Below the pieces are notes generated by a model. That model did not search any database and was not told the origin of the DNA. It was given only the letters and a program-made list of their open reading frames with translations. Below are positions 15,689 to 24,654 of a stretch of DNA of 36,385 nucleotides, piece by piece. Source of the DNA: Spirochaetota bacterium (GTDB lineage: Bacteria; Spirochaetota; UBA4802; UBA5550); the NCBI GenBank assembly GCA_016928865.1, contig JAFGJX010000073.1, positions 1 through 36,385 on the forward strand, read 5' to 3'. Every line of letters starts with the position of its first letter. Within the stretch, counting starts at the first letter, position 1. A program made the translations under genes and the position numbers.

Positions 15689-17635
15689 CTACTTCCCCAC
15701 CATGCCCAGATAATCGCCCGCGATGCTCGTGGCCTCCTTTAAGAAGAGGTCCCTGTCAAGGTCAAGGAGCTTCTTCCCTTCTTCCTTGTTGAAGGTCTTT
15801 TCCAGCTCCTTCTGCTTCTGCTTCTCGATCGCAGATTCTTCCTTCAGGCTGATCGCCCTGCTGTTGATCTGCTCTCGGTATTTCTGGATTTTTTCGGCGA
15901 GCTTCCTGAATTTATCGTTCCCCCTGACGCGCGCCGCCGACCGCGTGGTGAGGTTCGCCACCATGGCCTGGCTTACCATCCCGAAATTCTTGTGCTCGGC
16001 GCCCTCTATCTTTTTCCAGGTGAGCGGATAGCGGTTCTTGCTTTCGCCGATGTCCCATATCGAGGTGAGGTCCGGGACCCTGATGTCGGGGACGATCCCG
16101 GTGAGCTGGTTCGACGCGCCGTCCGGCTGGTAGAAGAGGGAGATGGTTATCTTGATCGCGCCCTTTTTCTGCGGGAGCTCGTTGTAGGACTGCACGGTCC
16201 CCTTGCCGAACGTTTTGTCCGGGCCCACGATGAGCCCCCTGCGGTAGTCCTTGATAGCGCCGGCGAGGATCTCGGCGGCGCTGGCGCTGAACTTGTCAAC
16301 CAGCACCACGAGCGGGCCGGCGTACACGATGCTCTCGTCGTTGTCGTATACCACGTGGGGCCGGTTCCGCCCGTCCACGATTTGAAGTACGGGGCCCGCT
16401 TCGATAAAGAAGCCGGCGATGTCGATCGCTTCGTTCAGGAGGCCGCCGGGATTGCCGCGCAGGTCGAGCACGATCCCCCTGACGTTTTCGGACTTGAGCT
16501 TCATTAAAATTTCACGAACGTCGCCCGAGGAGCTTTTGCCCCGCTCCTTGTCATAGTAGAACGAGGGGAGCTTGATATAGCCCATCTTTCTGCTCTTGTC
16601 GTTATTGATGAAGAATATCTCCGATTCCGCGGCGCTGTCCTTGAGGCTGATCTCCTCGCGGACGATGGGCACCATCAGCCTGACCGGCTTGTTCGCCTCG
16701 CCGGACTCCCTGAGAATGGTGAGGCGGACTTCGGTCCCCTTCTTGCCCCTGATCTTTTTTACCACGTCGCGGAGGTCCATGTCCACCACGTCAATCGCCT
16801 CGTCGTCGGCCTGGGCCACGGCGATGATTTTGTCGCCCGGCTTCAGCTTGATGGCTTCCGGGAGCTTGTCCGCCGCTCCTCCGGTAATGATCGATTCCAC
16901 GATGACGAACCCGTCGTCCGACCGGAGGCGCACGCCGATCCCCTCGAGCTTGAGCTTCATCGAGATGCTGAAGTCCTCGTTTTCCTCCTGGGTGAGGTAG
17001 TTTGAGTGGGGGTCGAGCGCCATGGAGAAGGCGTTCATGAAACGGTCGAGCAGCTTTTCCTCGTCGATTTCGTCGACCCGCTTGGTGATTAGCTCGTATT
17101 TTTTCAGGAGCTTCTTTTTCGCTTCGGGCAGGGTCTGGTCGGAGGACAGGTAGTTCAGAAGCTGGAGCTTCAGGTTTTTCCGCCAGCGTTCCCGCATCTC
17201 CTGCTTCGAGGACGCATACCCGATCTTGTCCCGGTCCACGATTATCTTTTCGTCAACCGTGAAGTCGAACTTCTCCTTCATGAGCACGTTGATCAGCTGG
17301 TTGCTTTCCCTGAAGCGCTTTTTGTATACGGAGTATATCTCGTCGATGAATTCGAACCGGTTGTTGAGAATGGCGTCGTCAATGCTTGTGCGGTATTTTT
17401 TGAAATCGTCTATGTCCTTTCTATAGAAGTAATATTTCCCGTAATCGAGTGACATGATCAGGTTTTCCAGGATGCGCTCCGACAGCTCGTCGTTCAGCGA
17501 GTGGTAGCGGACATGCATCGCGAGAAAGTGGTTTACCAGCGACGGGATGTCGTTCTTTTTAAGGCCCTCGGAATTTTTAAAGCAGGATAATATTATCGCC
17601 AGGGTTAAAATCGGGATCAGGTGCTTTTTGGACAT
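15689..17635 (-). CDS. prc: Tail-specific (C-terminal processing) protease, Prc family, lipoprotein
   Basis: 648 residues, the usual length of Tsp/Prc. A lipoprotein-type signal ends at C18 (AIILSC), so it probably sits on the periplasmic face of a membrane. An N-terminal helical domain includes LDPHSNYLTQEE (207-218). A PDZ domain runs about 225-325 (EGIGVRLRSDDGFVIVESII). The peptidase domain has DLRGNPGGLL (391-400) and the serine-lysine dyad S452 (FSASAAEI) and K478 (TFGKGTVQS). The C-terminal domain is helical and charged. Compared with the common GEPTFGK loop there is one extra residue before the lysine (GPDKTFGK). GGAG lies before the ATG. Such proteases trim periplasmic proteins and cell-wall hydrolases. 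Confidence 0.95.
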   Translation of the reverse strand: MSKKHLIPILTLAIILSCFKNSEGLKKNDIPSLVNHFLAMHVRYHSLNDELSERILENLIMSLDYGKYYFYRKDIDDFKKYRTSIDDAILNNRFEFIDEIYSVYKKRFRESNQLINVLMKEKFDFTVDEKIIVDRDKIGYASSKQEMRERWRKNLKLQLLNYLSSDQTLPEAKKKLLKKYELITKRVDEIDEEKLLDRFMNAFSMALDPHSNYLTQEENEDFSISMKLKLEGIGVRLRSDDGFVIVESIITGGAADKLPEAIKLKPGDKIIAVAQADDEAIDVVDMDLRDVVKKIRGKKGTEVRLTILRESGEANKPVRLMVPIVREEISLKDSAAESEIFFINNDKSRKMGYIKLPSFYYDKERGKSSSGDVREILMKLKSENVRGIVLDLRGNPGGLLNEAIDIAGFFIEAGPVLQIVDGRNRPHVVYDNDESIVYAGPLVVLVDKFSASAAEILAGAIKDYRRGLIVGPDKTFGKGTVQSYNELPQKKGAIKITISLFYQPDGASNQLTGIVPDIRVPDLTSIWDIGESKNRYPLTWKKIEGAEHKNFGMVSQAMVANLTTRSAARVRGNDKFRKLAEKIQKYREQINSRAISLKEESAIEKQKQKELEKTFNKEEGKKLLDLDRDLFLKEATSIAGDYLGMVGK

Positions 17636-17747
17636 GTGACGGTTCTCCGGGATTAGATTTTGGGTGATTCACTATTCAATGCAGATAAATGAATTAGTCA
17701 ATAATTATTTAGGGTTGTTACAGTTTAAGGACATGTTCCGCCAGGCC

Positions 17748-17840
17748 AATGAAGCCTCGGGAAAAAGAGCCGGTCGGACGGGGAAGGTCCGGGTTTTCAG
17801 CATTTTTATCCGCGTTCCGCAGGCCACGCGAGTCTGTTTT
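17748..17840. repeat. Dispersed intergenic element, copy B
   Basis: Shares the blocks AATGAAGC, TCGGGAAAAAGA, GTTTTCA and GTTCCGCAGGCC, in the same order, spacing and orientation, with copy A at 14034-14130. The right terminal inverted repeat of copy A is not preserved. It lies in the divergent gap between the protease and the TPR lipoprotein. Confidence 0.65.
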
Positions 17841-17890
17841 ATAATTGACAGCGCTGTAAAAGGGCCATGAATGAATCGAGGGGATATTTC

Positions 17891-18322
17891 ATGGGACGAT
17901 TTCTCGTGCATGCCGCGGCGGCGGCGGCGATGGTGCTGGTATCATGCTACTCGTATCAGGCGGTTCCGGTTGAGCGCGCGTATTCCGCGGGCGGGCGGGA
18001 CCCTGTCGTGTACAGAATGCCGGCTGACCGGTACGTGGCCCGCATCCTGACACACTCCCCGGTTTCGGCGATCAACAGCCGGGCGATCGACCTGTGCCTC
18101 CGGGGCAGGTTCGAGGAGGCGGAAATCCTCTTCCGCGAAGTCGTGGCTGAAGCCCCGGCAGAGTCGGCCGGGTACAATAATCTCGGCGTCGCGTGCGAAA
18201 TCAACGGGAGGCGGGACGAAGCCTTTGCGCGATACGCCACGGCATGCCGGCTCCTTCCCGGGGACATCCGGTTCAAGAAAAACTTTTCTCTGTTCGCGGA
18301 TTACCGAAGCGGCGGGAAGTAA
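17891..18322 (+). CDS. Small TPR-containing lipoprotein
   Basis: 143 residues. An alanine-rich signal peptide ends in VLVSC with the lipid cysteine at 19. Residues about 62-130 contain tetratricopeptide-like helices (GRFEEAEILFREVVAEAPAESAGYNNLGVACEINGRRDEAFARYATACRL, in two repeats). TPR lipoproteins usually act as adaptors in envelope complexes. I prefer the ATG at 17891, seven bases after GAGGGG, to the ATG at 17867, which is too close to its AGGG. It ends 14 bases from the convergent GT4 gene, with a weak CCGAAG/CTTCGG hairpin across the gap. Confidence 0.82.
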   Translation: MGRFLVHAAAAAAMVLVSCYSYQAVPVERAYSAGGRDPVVYRMPADRYVARILTHSPVSAINSRAIDLCLRGRFEEAEILFREVVAEAPAESAGYNNLGVACEINGRRDEAFARYATACRLLPGDIRFKKNFSLFADYRSGGK

Positions 18323-18336
18323 CTTCGGGGCAGTCG

Positions 18337-19569
18337 CTATTTATTTTGCAAGATATCCAGGAGGCGGGCCGCGGATTTTTCCCAGGAGAACATCTTCGAT
18401 CTGGCCAGGCCCTTCCTGCTCATGTCGGAGCGGAGCTTTTTGTCCTCAAGCACCCTCTCCAGGGCCCGGGTGAGCGCGCCGACGTCCAGAGGTTCCACCA
18501 GGACGCACGCGTCGCCCGCCACTTCCGGGATGGATGATGACGTTGACGATATCACCGGGCAGCCGCACTGCATGGCCTCGAGCACCGGCATGCCGAAGCC
18601 CTCGTAGAGCGTGGGAAACGCGAAGACCTCGGCGCCGGAGTAGAGGGGCGCCAGGTCTTCAGCCGGCACGTAGCCGGTCACGATGATGTTGTCTTTCGCC
18701 GGGTGTCGTTCGATCATATCGAGTAGCTCCGTATTTTTCCACCCGCTCATCCCCACAAGGACAAGCCGGAACCTCTCGCGCCCTTTTATCGCGGCATATG
18801 CGTCGAGGAGGACAGGGAGATTTTTACGCGGCTCGAGGGTGCAGACTGACAGGATGTAGCTTTCCCTGATGGCGTATTTATTTTTCACGCGTGCGGTCGA
18901 TGCCCTGTCCGCCCTGTAGAAAATCGCCCGGTCGGCGGCGTTGTGCAGGGTGATGATCTCGCTGCGTAAGTTCAGCAGCCCGATCATATCGTTCCTGGTG
19001 GAATCAGACACCGAGAGGAGAAGGTCGGCGCGTTTCATGCCGCGTGTGACGAGAAGACCCCTGAGGACATTACGCTTCTCCTGTGTCCGGGGATACAGCT
19101 TCCAGACCAGGTCATGAACGAGCCAAATTTTTCTTGTACTGGAGGGGAACAGGAGGGGAAAGAAATCGGCAAATGTTCCGAAATAGACATTGATCCTGTT
19201 TCTCCTTAACGATGAGGCCATCCAGAACGGAAAGTAGACGGTGTTCAGCGCTTCAAGGAACATCTTGGCTGCTTTCAAGATTATGATCACGACCATCCGC
19301 GCGACCTGTGGATGCCTTGTTTGTTCGGCGGTGAGCCGCGCCCATGGTTTCCGCACCGACATTTTGGCGCGCTTCAGCCGGGACATGTAATTGACGTGTG
19401 TCCAGTTGCGTTTATGCAGGTTGGCGTGTTTAAGCCCATCTTTTGTGTAAACATAATAGCGGTTTTTACGGTCGATTTTTTGCAGTTCCTCAATGTATTT
19501 CAACGCCACATTGCCGACGCCGGTGACCTTGTCCATGGATAATGCGAATGCTTCAATTGCGATGTTCAT
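18337..19569 (-). CDS. GT4-family glycosyltransferase
   Basis: 410 residues of the GT-B fold. The acceptor-side N-terminus has EAFALSMDKVTGVGNVALKYIEEL. The donor-binding half has SVCTLEPRKNLPVLLDAYAAI, GYVPAEDLAPLYSGAEVFAFPTLYEG, and the E-x7-E motif E323-E331 (EGFGMPVLEAMQCGCPVI). These enzymes add a sugar from a nucleotide donor to a growing glycan at the inner membrane. The flippase gene lies 60 bases upstream on the same strand, so both probably belong to a surface-polysaccharide operon. Confidence 0.92.
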   Translation of the reverse strand: MNIAIEAFALSMDKVTGVGNVALKYIEELQKIDRKNRYYVYTKDGLKHANLHKRNWTHVNYMSRLKRAKMSVRKPWARLTAEQTRHPQVARMVVIIILKAAKMFLEALNTVYFPFWMASSLRRNRINVYFGTFADFFPLLFPSSTRKIWLVHDLVWKLYPRTQEKRNVLRGLLVTRGMKRADLLLSVSDSTRNDMIGLLNLRSEIITLHNAADRAIFYRADRASTARVKNKYAIRESYILSVCTLEPRKNLPVLLDAYAAIKGRERFRLVLVGMSGWKNTELLDMIERHPAKDNIIVTGYVPAEDLAPLYSGAEVFAFPTLYEGFGMPVLEAMQCGCPVISSTSSSIPEVAGDACVLVEPLDVGALTRALERVLEDKKLRSDMSRKGLARSKMFSWEKSAARLLDILQNK

Positions 19570-19629
19570 ATGGTTCCGCTGATATCATAATACTACCTGC
19601 ATCATAATGATGTCGCAGGGCACTGTAAG

Positions 19630-21072
19630 TTACCGGCCGTCATTTTTAAGGTTGAAAAGAGTGCCGGTGATAAATTGCACTTCCTTGAGCGTATATCCCC
19701 TGAAGAGCAGGGTGGATGCTATCATTGTCACTGTGCCGATGATTGCTTCCAGGATGAAATTGATGTCCAGAAAATGGAGGACCAGCGCCGTTGGAATGAT
19801 CGATACCGTTGCCAGAAAGTAGTATTTCAAGATTACCTTCACCGGCATGATGGCCCTGAACACGTATATATATATCGGGATGCAGATTAGATCTGCGGTG
19901 ACCGTGGCAATGGAGGATCCGTATATCCCGAACTTGGGAATGAGCAGTAAGTTCAGCACAAAGTTTGTCGTAAATAAAACGATTGTGATCTTCAGGAGTG
20001 TTTTTTCTTTATGCATGGAGAGCAGCGCAACGTTGAACGGAGTATTAAGCCCGACGAGAAATATCGACCCTGCGAGAATCCGGAAGACAGTGATGCTCTG
20101 CCGGTACTGAGTCAGATCGTAGAAGATGTCCATTATCGGTTCGGCGAGAAAGAATGACAGGCATGCGGTAAAATAGCTGAAAAAGATGATAAACTTCAGG
20201 TAGTGGTCGAAATAATATTTGTATTTTTCTAGGTTTAACTTATAGTTTTCAAACATGATAGGCGTCATAAGGTTCGCGAATATGGCAATCAAGGAAATGA
20301 TGATGAACATGACCCTGTAAGCGGCGCTGAATATGCCCACATCGTAGTCTGTTTTCATGAAATGCAGCAGGAACACATTGAAGTAGTGGTGCATGTTGAC
20401 AATGACCTGGATAAAGCCGATGATGAGGCCGTCTCTCAGGAAGTTTTTCCATAATATCCTGTCGATGCTGAATTTCCACATGCCGTAGTATTTGATAAAG
20501 ATGATGTTGTGAAGGATGAAGATCAGGATGTTTATTCCTGTCAGTATCAATCCTATGGCGAGGAGATCGTTCGGGGAATTGACGAACACCCTCAGTAATA
20601 CATACGTCAGGAGTTGGGTCCCGATCGATATGAGGGAGGGAAACTCGAGCCGTTTCGTCGCTTCAAATACGCACTGTACGGAAAAGGGGAAAGGCAGTAT
20701 CGTGGCGGAAAAAACAACAAGAATTAGTCCGAAGCTGCGTAAATTTGGCACGAAAATCATCGGGATGAGCATTATAACGAACGTGGCGACGGTGAAAAGC
20801 AGTTTGAGCGCGATCAGCGATCCCAGGATCTTTTTCAAGTTTTCTTTTTCAATAGCCATCATCCGTATGGCGACGATATCGGTTCCGAGCGAAGTGAGAA
20901 AGATGAAATACGATGTATAGGTGAGGAGAAAATTGTATGTGCCAAAGCCCTCCGGCAAAAGCGCGCTGGACAGGTGGCGGACGATAAATATGGATATTAC
21001 TCCAGTGATTATTGTGGATAATATTTTAAATGTGAAATTTTTGGCGAATCGCTGTAATTCGTTTAATTGCAT
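19630..21072 (-). CDS. Polysaccharide flippase (Wzx/MATE-like, oligosaccharide repeat-unit exporter)
   Basis: 480 residues with 12 to 14 hydrophobic helices. The N-terminus FTFKILSTIITGVISIFIVRHLS...LPEGFGTYNFLLTYTSYFIFLTSLGTDIVAIR is typical of the polysaccharide biosynthesis/Wzx family, which flips undecaprenyl-linked glycans to the periplasm. The ATG lacks a clear ribosome site, but a good promoter lies about 56 bases upstream (21128-21156). It is transcribed ahead of the GT4 gene. Low local GC compared with neighbours is common for surface-polysaccharide loci. Confidence 0.9.
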   Translation of the reverse strand: MQLNELQRFAKNFTFKILSTIITGVISIFIVRHLSSALLPEGFGTYNFLLTYTSYFIFLTSLGTDIVAIRMMAIEKENLKKILGSLIALKLLFTVATFVIMLIPMIFVPNLRSFGLILVVFSATILPFPFSVQCVFEATKRLEFPSLISIGTQLLTYVLLRVFVNSPNDLLAIGLILTGINILIFILHNIIFIKYYGMWKFSIDRILWKNFLRDGLIIGFIQVIVNMHHYFNVFLLHFMKTDYDVGIFSAAYRVMFIIISLIAIFANLMTPIMFENYKLNLEKYKYYFDHYLKFIIFFSYFTACLSFFLAEPIMDIFYDLTQYRQSITVFRILAGSIFLVGLNTPFNVALLSMHKEKTLLKITIVLFTTNFVLNLLLIPKFGIYGSSIATVTADLICIPIYIYVFRAIMPVKVILKYYFLATVSIIPTALVLHFLDINFILEAIIGTVTMIASTLLFRGYTLKEVQFITGTLFNLKNDGR

Positions 21073-21374
21073 AGAATTAGTGTCGCATACCGGCTGAGAA
21101 AGGCCTTGACTTTATCATTAGTTTTTGAGTATAAAAATTTTTCTATTTTTTGTTAATTACTTGTCAAGCCTTTTTTCTGATGGTAGATAATCATGTGCTT
21201 GAATTCGGGTTCTCCAACGATGCCTGAAATAAAACAATTATTGACAGATAATAATGATGGCATTGACTGTCGTTTAAAGAACGATGCGGCGGGACTATTC
21301 GTCTAAAGTACTTGTTATGTATATCCATGAACTTAGTGTCACCGGCATAGCGTTAGTATCTCATATTATAAAGG
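21073..21374. other. AT-rich divergent intergenic region between flippase and moaA
   Basis: 302 bases with no credible gene. It holds the minus-strand promoter for the flippase (21128-21156) and two TTGACA/TTGACT hexamers on the plus strand (21241-21246, 21263-21268) without good -10 partners. I do not see a molybdenum-cofactor riboswitch fold, though I cannot run a covariance search. Confidence 0.5.
21128..21156 (-). promoter_or_regulatory. Sigma-70-type promoter for the flippase/GT4 genes
   Basis: On the minus strand TTAACA (21156-21151) and TATACT (21133-21128) are separated by exactly 17 bases, and each hexamer is a five-of-six match. The -10 is 55 bases before the ATG at 21072. Confidence 0.55.
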
Positions 21375-22388
21375 ATGATCAATAGCAGCATGCTGACTGA
21401 TTCGTATCAAAGAAAACACGATTACCTTCGCGTCTCAATAACCGACCACTGCAACCTGCGCTGTGAATACTGCATGCCTCCCGAGGGCGTGGAGCTGCTT
21501 TCCCACGATGAAGTGCTGCGCAACGAGGAGTTTATCCGACTGATCGGCATATTCGTTTCGCTCGGCGTCGTGAAGGTGCGGTTTACGGGCGGCGAGCCTC
21601 TGCTCAGGCGCGGGTTCATTGATATTGTGGCTGCGGCGCGGGACAGGTTCCCTGACCTGGAGCTCTGTCTTACCACCAACGGGACCCTTCTGGCCGATTT
21701 CTTCCCTTATCTGCGGCGCCACCGGCTGAGAAAGCTCAACATCAGCCTTGACACCCTCTCGCGGGCGAGGTACCGGAAGATCACGCGCCGCGATTGCTTT
21801 GAAAACGTCATCGGGAGCATTGACCTGGCGCTCGAGGACCCCGGCTTCGACGTGAAGATCAACGCGGTGCTTTCAGCGGATACCATCGCCGAGCTTGATG
21901 ATTTTCTCGAATATTTCAAGGACCGGAACGCCTCCCTGCGCTTCATAGAGAGGATGCCGTTTACCGCCGAGTCAGGGAACGGGACCTTTCTTCCGTCAGA
22001 CCGCCTGGTGGAGGAGCTCGCGGCGCGGGGCGAGCTCACGCGGGACCGGGCAATCGACACGAACGTCGCACTGATGTACCGCCTGATGTACCGCGGCAGG
22101 TACCCTATCCGGATCGGGGTAATACCTCCGGTATCGAACAAATTCTGCGCATCGTGCAACCGGCTTCGCCTCATGTCCAACGGCAATCTCAAGACCTGCC
22201 TTCATTCGGAGACGGACCACGGGCTGAAGGAGCTTATGCGCGGCGGAGCGGATGACGCGGCGATAGCACGCGAAATCCTGGCGGCTGTTTCGCAAAAGCA
22301 TGAGGGACACCGTCTCGAATGCCGTGCCGGCGAGGGCGGGTGCTGCGCGCTGGTCAACACGGGCTGCATGTCGAAGATCGGCGGATGA
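21375..22388 (+). CDS. moaA: GTP 3',8-cyclase MoaA (molybdenum cofactor biosynthesis)
   Basis: 337 residues. The radical-SAM cluster cysteines are C26-x3-C30-x2-C33 (DHCNLRCEYCMP), followed by the SAM-binding VRFTGGEPLLR (68-78). The second, GTP-binding [4Fe-4S] cluster has C258-x2-C261-x13-C275 (FCASCNRLRLMSNGNLKTCL). The C-terminal double glycine (residues 336-337), which is needed for activity in MoaA, is present. It converts GTP to 3',8-cyclo-GTP, the first step to molybdopterin. The start may be the ATG at 21375, close to AAGG, or the one at 21390. No other molybdenum-cofactor gene is visible. Confidence 0.96.
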   Translation: MINSSMLTDSYQRKHDYLRVSITDHCNLRCEYCMPPEGVELLSHDEVLRNEEFIRLIGIFVSLGVVKVRFTGGEPLLRRGFIDIVAAARDRFPDLELCLTTNGTLLADFFPYLRRHRLRKLNISLDTLSRARYRKITRRDCFENVIGSIDLALEDPGFDVKINAVLSADTIAELDDFLEYFKDRNASLRFIERMPFTAESGNGTFLPSDRLVEELAARGELTRDRAIDTNVALMYRLMYRGRYPIRIGVIPPVSNKFCASCNRLRLMSNGNLKTCLHSETDHGLKELMRGGADDAAIAREILAAVSQKHEGHRLECRAGEGGCCALVNTGCMSKIGG

Positions 22389-22407
22389 GATCCCGGAAGA
22401 TGAAACG

Positions 22408-22905
22408 ATGAAAGCGACACGAAATAGTACGGGCAGGCGCGCGGGCGGCGTCAGATGGGGCTTTGCTGCTTTCGCCATGGTCTGCGCGCTGGCGGCTGGC
22501 TGCATAAAGAGCGTGCGCGAGGATGTTCGGGAAGCGCCGGAGGGCCGCCTTTTCGTCACCTGGGAATTCACCAGCGTGGACCGGGACGGTGATCCCTATA
22601 CCCAGGCCGCGCTCGTCATCAACGGGAAACAGACGCACCGCCACGTCGTTGGCGTGTTTTACGGAAGGGTGAGGAAGATCCTCAAGCCGGAAGAGATCAA
22701 CAGGCAGATGATCGGCGGCACCATCTCGGGCTTTGTCACCAGCAACGAAGGGCGGGGTCACGAGGTCATCGTCCGCTACAACGAAACGGTCCACCGCCTG
22801 ATCGTGGCGGAGCGGCAGTGGAGCGAGCACCTGCCCGCGGGCTCCTTCGGCGTGATAAAAAATATCCCCGTGCCCGATCTTAAAAAAGAAGAGACCGGTT
22901 TTTAG
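22408..22905 (+). CDS. Small lipoprotein of unknown function
   Basis: 165 residues. A basic N-terminus and hydrophobic segment end in the lipobox LAAGC with lipid cysteine C32. The mature part is beta-rich (EGRLFVTWEFTSVDRDG, QAALVINGKQTHRHVVGVFYG, HEVIVRYNETVHRLIVAERQW), suggesting a small barrel or sandwich domain. The ATG at 22408 follows GGAAGA; the frame is open further upstream but would overlap moaA. It starts 19 bases after the moaA stop and may be co-transcribed, though no functional link is apparent. I do not recognise the family. Confidence 0.78.
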   Translation: MKATRNSTGRRAGGVRWGFAAFAMVCALAAGCIKSVREDVREAPEGRLFVTWEFTSVDRDGDPYTQAALVINGKQTHRHVVGVFYGRVRKILKPEEINRQMIGGTISGFVTSNEGRGHEVIVRYNETVHRLIVAERQWSEHLPAGSFGVIKNIPVPDLKKEETGF

Positions 22906-23028
22906 CTCCGGATCCGAACAAATTACTTGACATCTTCATCAATTGACATGTCTCTTGATATTTCGTCAGTCTCAATCCACCGCGTCGCGCGCGTGATGAC
23001 GGACGAAGAATAAACCGGAACAGCGAGT

Positions 23029-24645
23029 ATGCTATTTAACTCATATCAATATTTCATTTTTTTTGCATTCGTCGTGGGCGCCTTTTACGCCGTGCCCCAC
23101 CGGTTCCGCTGGATGCTGCTGCTTGGCGCGAGCTATTTCTATTATATGATGTGGGACCCGCGTTACGGCCTGCTCATCCTTACCTCGACGGCTGTCGTGT
23201 ACGTCACCGCGCTCCTGATGCACGACAAACCCGTGGGCCGGAAAAAGCTCTGGGTCGTCGTGAGCATGCTGGTTAATTTCGGAATACTGGTAGCGTTCAA
23301 ATATTTCAATTTTATCAACAACAGCCTGAAAGACCTGTTTGCGGTATTCGGCGCGAATTATTCCGTGCCCGCGCTGAGCATCGTCATGCCGGTGGGTATA
23401 TCGTTTTATACCTTCATGGCCCTGAGCTATACGATAGACGTGTACCGGGGGACGCGGCAGCCCGAGCGGCATTTCGGGATTTTCGCCCTGTTCGTGAGCT
23501 TTTTCCCCGTGCTGCTCTCCGGCCCGATTGAGCGGTCCACCACGCTGCTCCCGCAATTCTACCGGGAAGTTGAATATGATTATGACCGGTTCACCAACGG
23601 GCTGAAGCTCATGGCCTGGGGCTTTTTCCAGAAGCTGGTTATCGCCGACCATATAAACCTGTACGTGAACCAGGTGTACAACAGGCCCGAGTTTTTCACC
23701 GGCGTCCCGATACTGATGGCGATCTACCTCTTCGCCATACAGGTGTACTGTGATTTCTCCGGGTACACGGATATGGCGATCGGCGCGGCCCAGGTCCTGG
23801 GATACAGGCTCATGCCGAACTTCCGAAGACCCTTCTTTGCACTGACGCTTGCGGAGATGTGGCGGCGGTGGCACATGACGCTCATTTCCTGGCTTCGCGA
23901 TTACCTGTATATTCCCCTGGGCGGAAACAGGGTGCCAAAGTGGCGGAATTATTTCAATATTCTGGTGGTGTTTACCCTGAGCGGCCTGTGGCACGGGGCG
24001 CAGTGGACCTTCGTGCTCTGGGGCTCGCTGAACGGCCTGATAATGGTTCTGAGCAACATTACCCGCAGGCCGCGCGCATGGGTGCAGAATTCGGTTTTCG
24101 GCGGGCTGGGCAGGGTCCCCGCTGCGGCGTATTTCACCATTGCCGCGGCGCTCGCCGCCGCGGCCGTGCTGCCGGGCCTTGCCGGTATTACGGCCGGGTC
24201 GGGAGTGAAGACCGCTGCGGTCGCGAGCGGTGCGGCGGCGTTCGCGTTCGGAGTGATGAAAGCGAGAGACGGGGTAATCGGCAAATTTCTGCATTCAACC
24301 AGGAAGTTATGGATGATGTTTGTGACCTTCAATCTTTTCGCGTTCTGCGGCGTATTTTTCAGGGCGCGGGACGTGAAGCAGGGATGGTACATGATTACCC
24401 ACAGCATCGGCGGTAATGCTATGGCTGTTTTTCTGGCGCAGGATATGGTCCAGTTCTTTCTCATCCTGCTGCTTGTTGTACTGCTTTTCGTGATCCATTA
24501 TATCCAGGAGACGCGCGGCAGCATCAGGGAGATCATCAAGGCGCTGCCGGCCTGGCTGAGGTGGACGCTCTATGTCTGCCTCTGCACCGGCATCCTGATG
24601 CTCGGGGTTCGCGGGTCGGGTCAGTTCATATATTTCAGGTTTTAG
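23029..24645 (+). CDS. MBOAT O-acyltransferase (AlgI-like), first copy
   Basis: 538 residues with about a dozen membrane helices. The hallmark segments are VMPVGISFYTFMALSYTIDVYRG (119-141), FSGYTDMAIG, the MWRRWHMTLISWLRDYLYIPLGG block (277-299) and the invariant His322 in LSGLWHGAQW. AlgI-type proteins move an acetyl group across the inner membrane for exopolysaccharide or cell-wall O-acetylation, passing it to a periplasmic SGNH partner. That partner is probably the next gene, nine bases downstream. An Ala-rich insert near 360-415 lengthens it relative to AlgI. Confidence 0.93.
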   Translation: MLFNSYQYFIFFAFVVGAFYAVPHRFRWMLLLGASYFYYMMWDPRYGLLILTSTAVVYVTALLMHDKPVGRKKLWVVVSMLVNFGILVAFKYFNFINNSLKDLFAVFGANYSVPALSIVMPVGISFYTFMALSYTIDVYRGTRQPERHFGIFALFVSFFPVLLSGPIERSTTLLPQFYREVEYDYDRFTNGLKLMAWGFFQKLVIADHINLYVNQVYNRPEFFTGVPILMAIYLFAIQVYCDFSGYTDMAIGAAQVLGYRLMPNFRRPFFALTLAEMWRRWHMTLISWLRDYLYIPLGGNRVPKWRNYFNILVVFTLSGLWHGAQWTFVLWGSLNGLIMVLSNITRRPRAWVQNSVFGGLGRVPAAAYFTIAAALAAAAVLPGLAGITAGSGVKTAAVASGAAAFAFGVMKARDGVIGKFLHSTRKLWMMFVTFNLFAFCGVFFRARDVKQGWYMITHSIGGNAMAVFLAQDMVQFFLILLLVVLLFVIHYIQETRGSIREIIKALPAWLRWTLYVCLCTGILMLGVRGSGQFIYFRF

Positions 24646-24654
24646 GGTGGGAGA

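Noticed and set aside
21073..21374. Molybdenum-cofactor riboswitch ahead of moaA
   Set aside because: I could not trace the required multi-stem fold by eye, and only short inverted repeats are visible. A covariance search would decide.
23041..24294. 417-codon minus-strand frame opposite the first MBOAT gene
   Set aside because: Low-complexity His/Arg/Glu-rich translation; the plus-strand MBOAT motifs are unambiguous.
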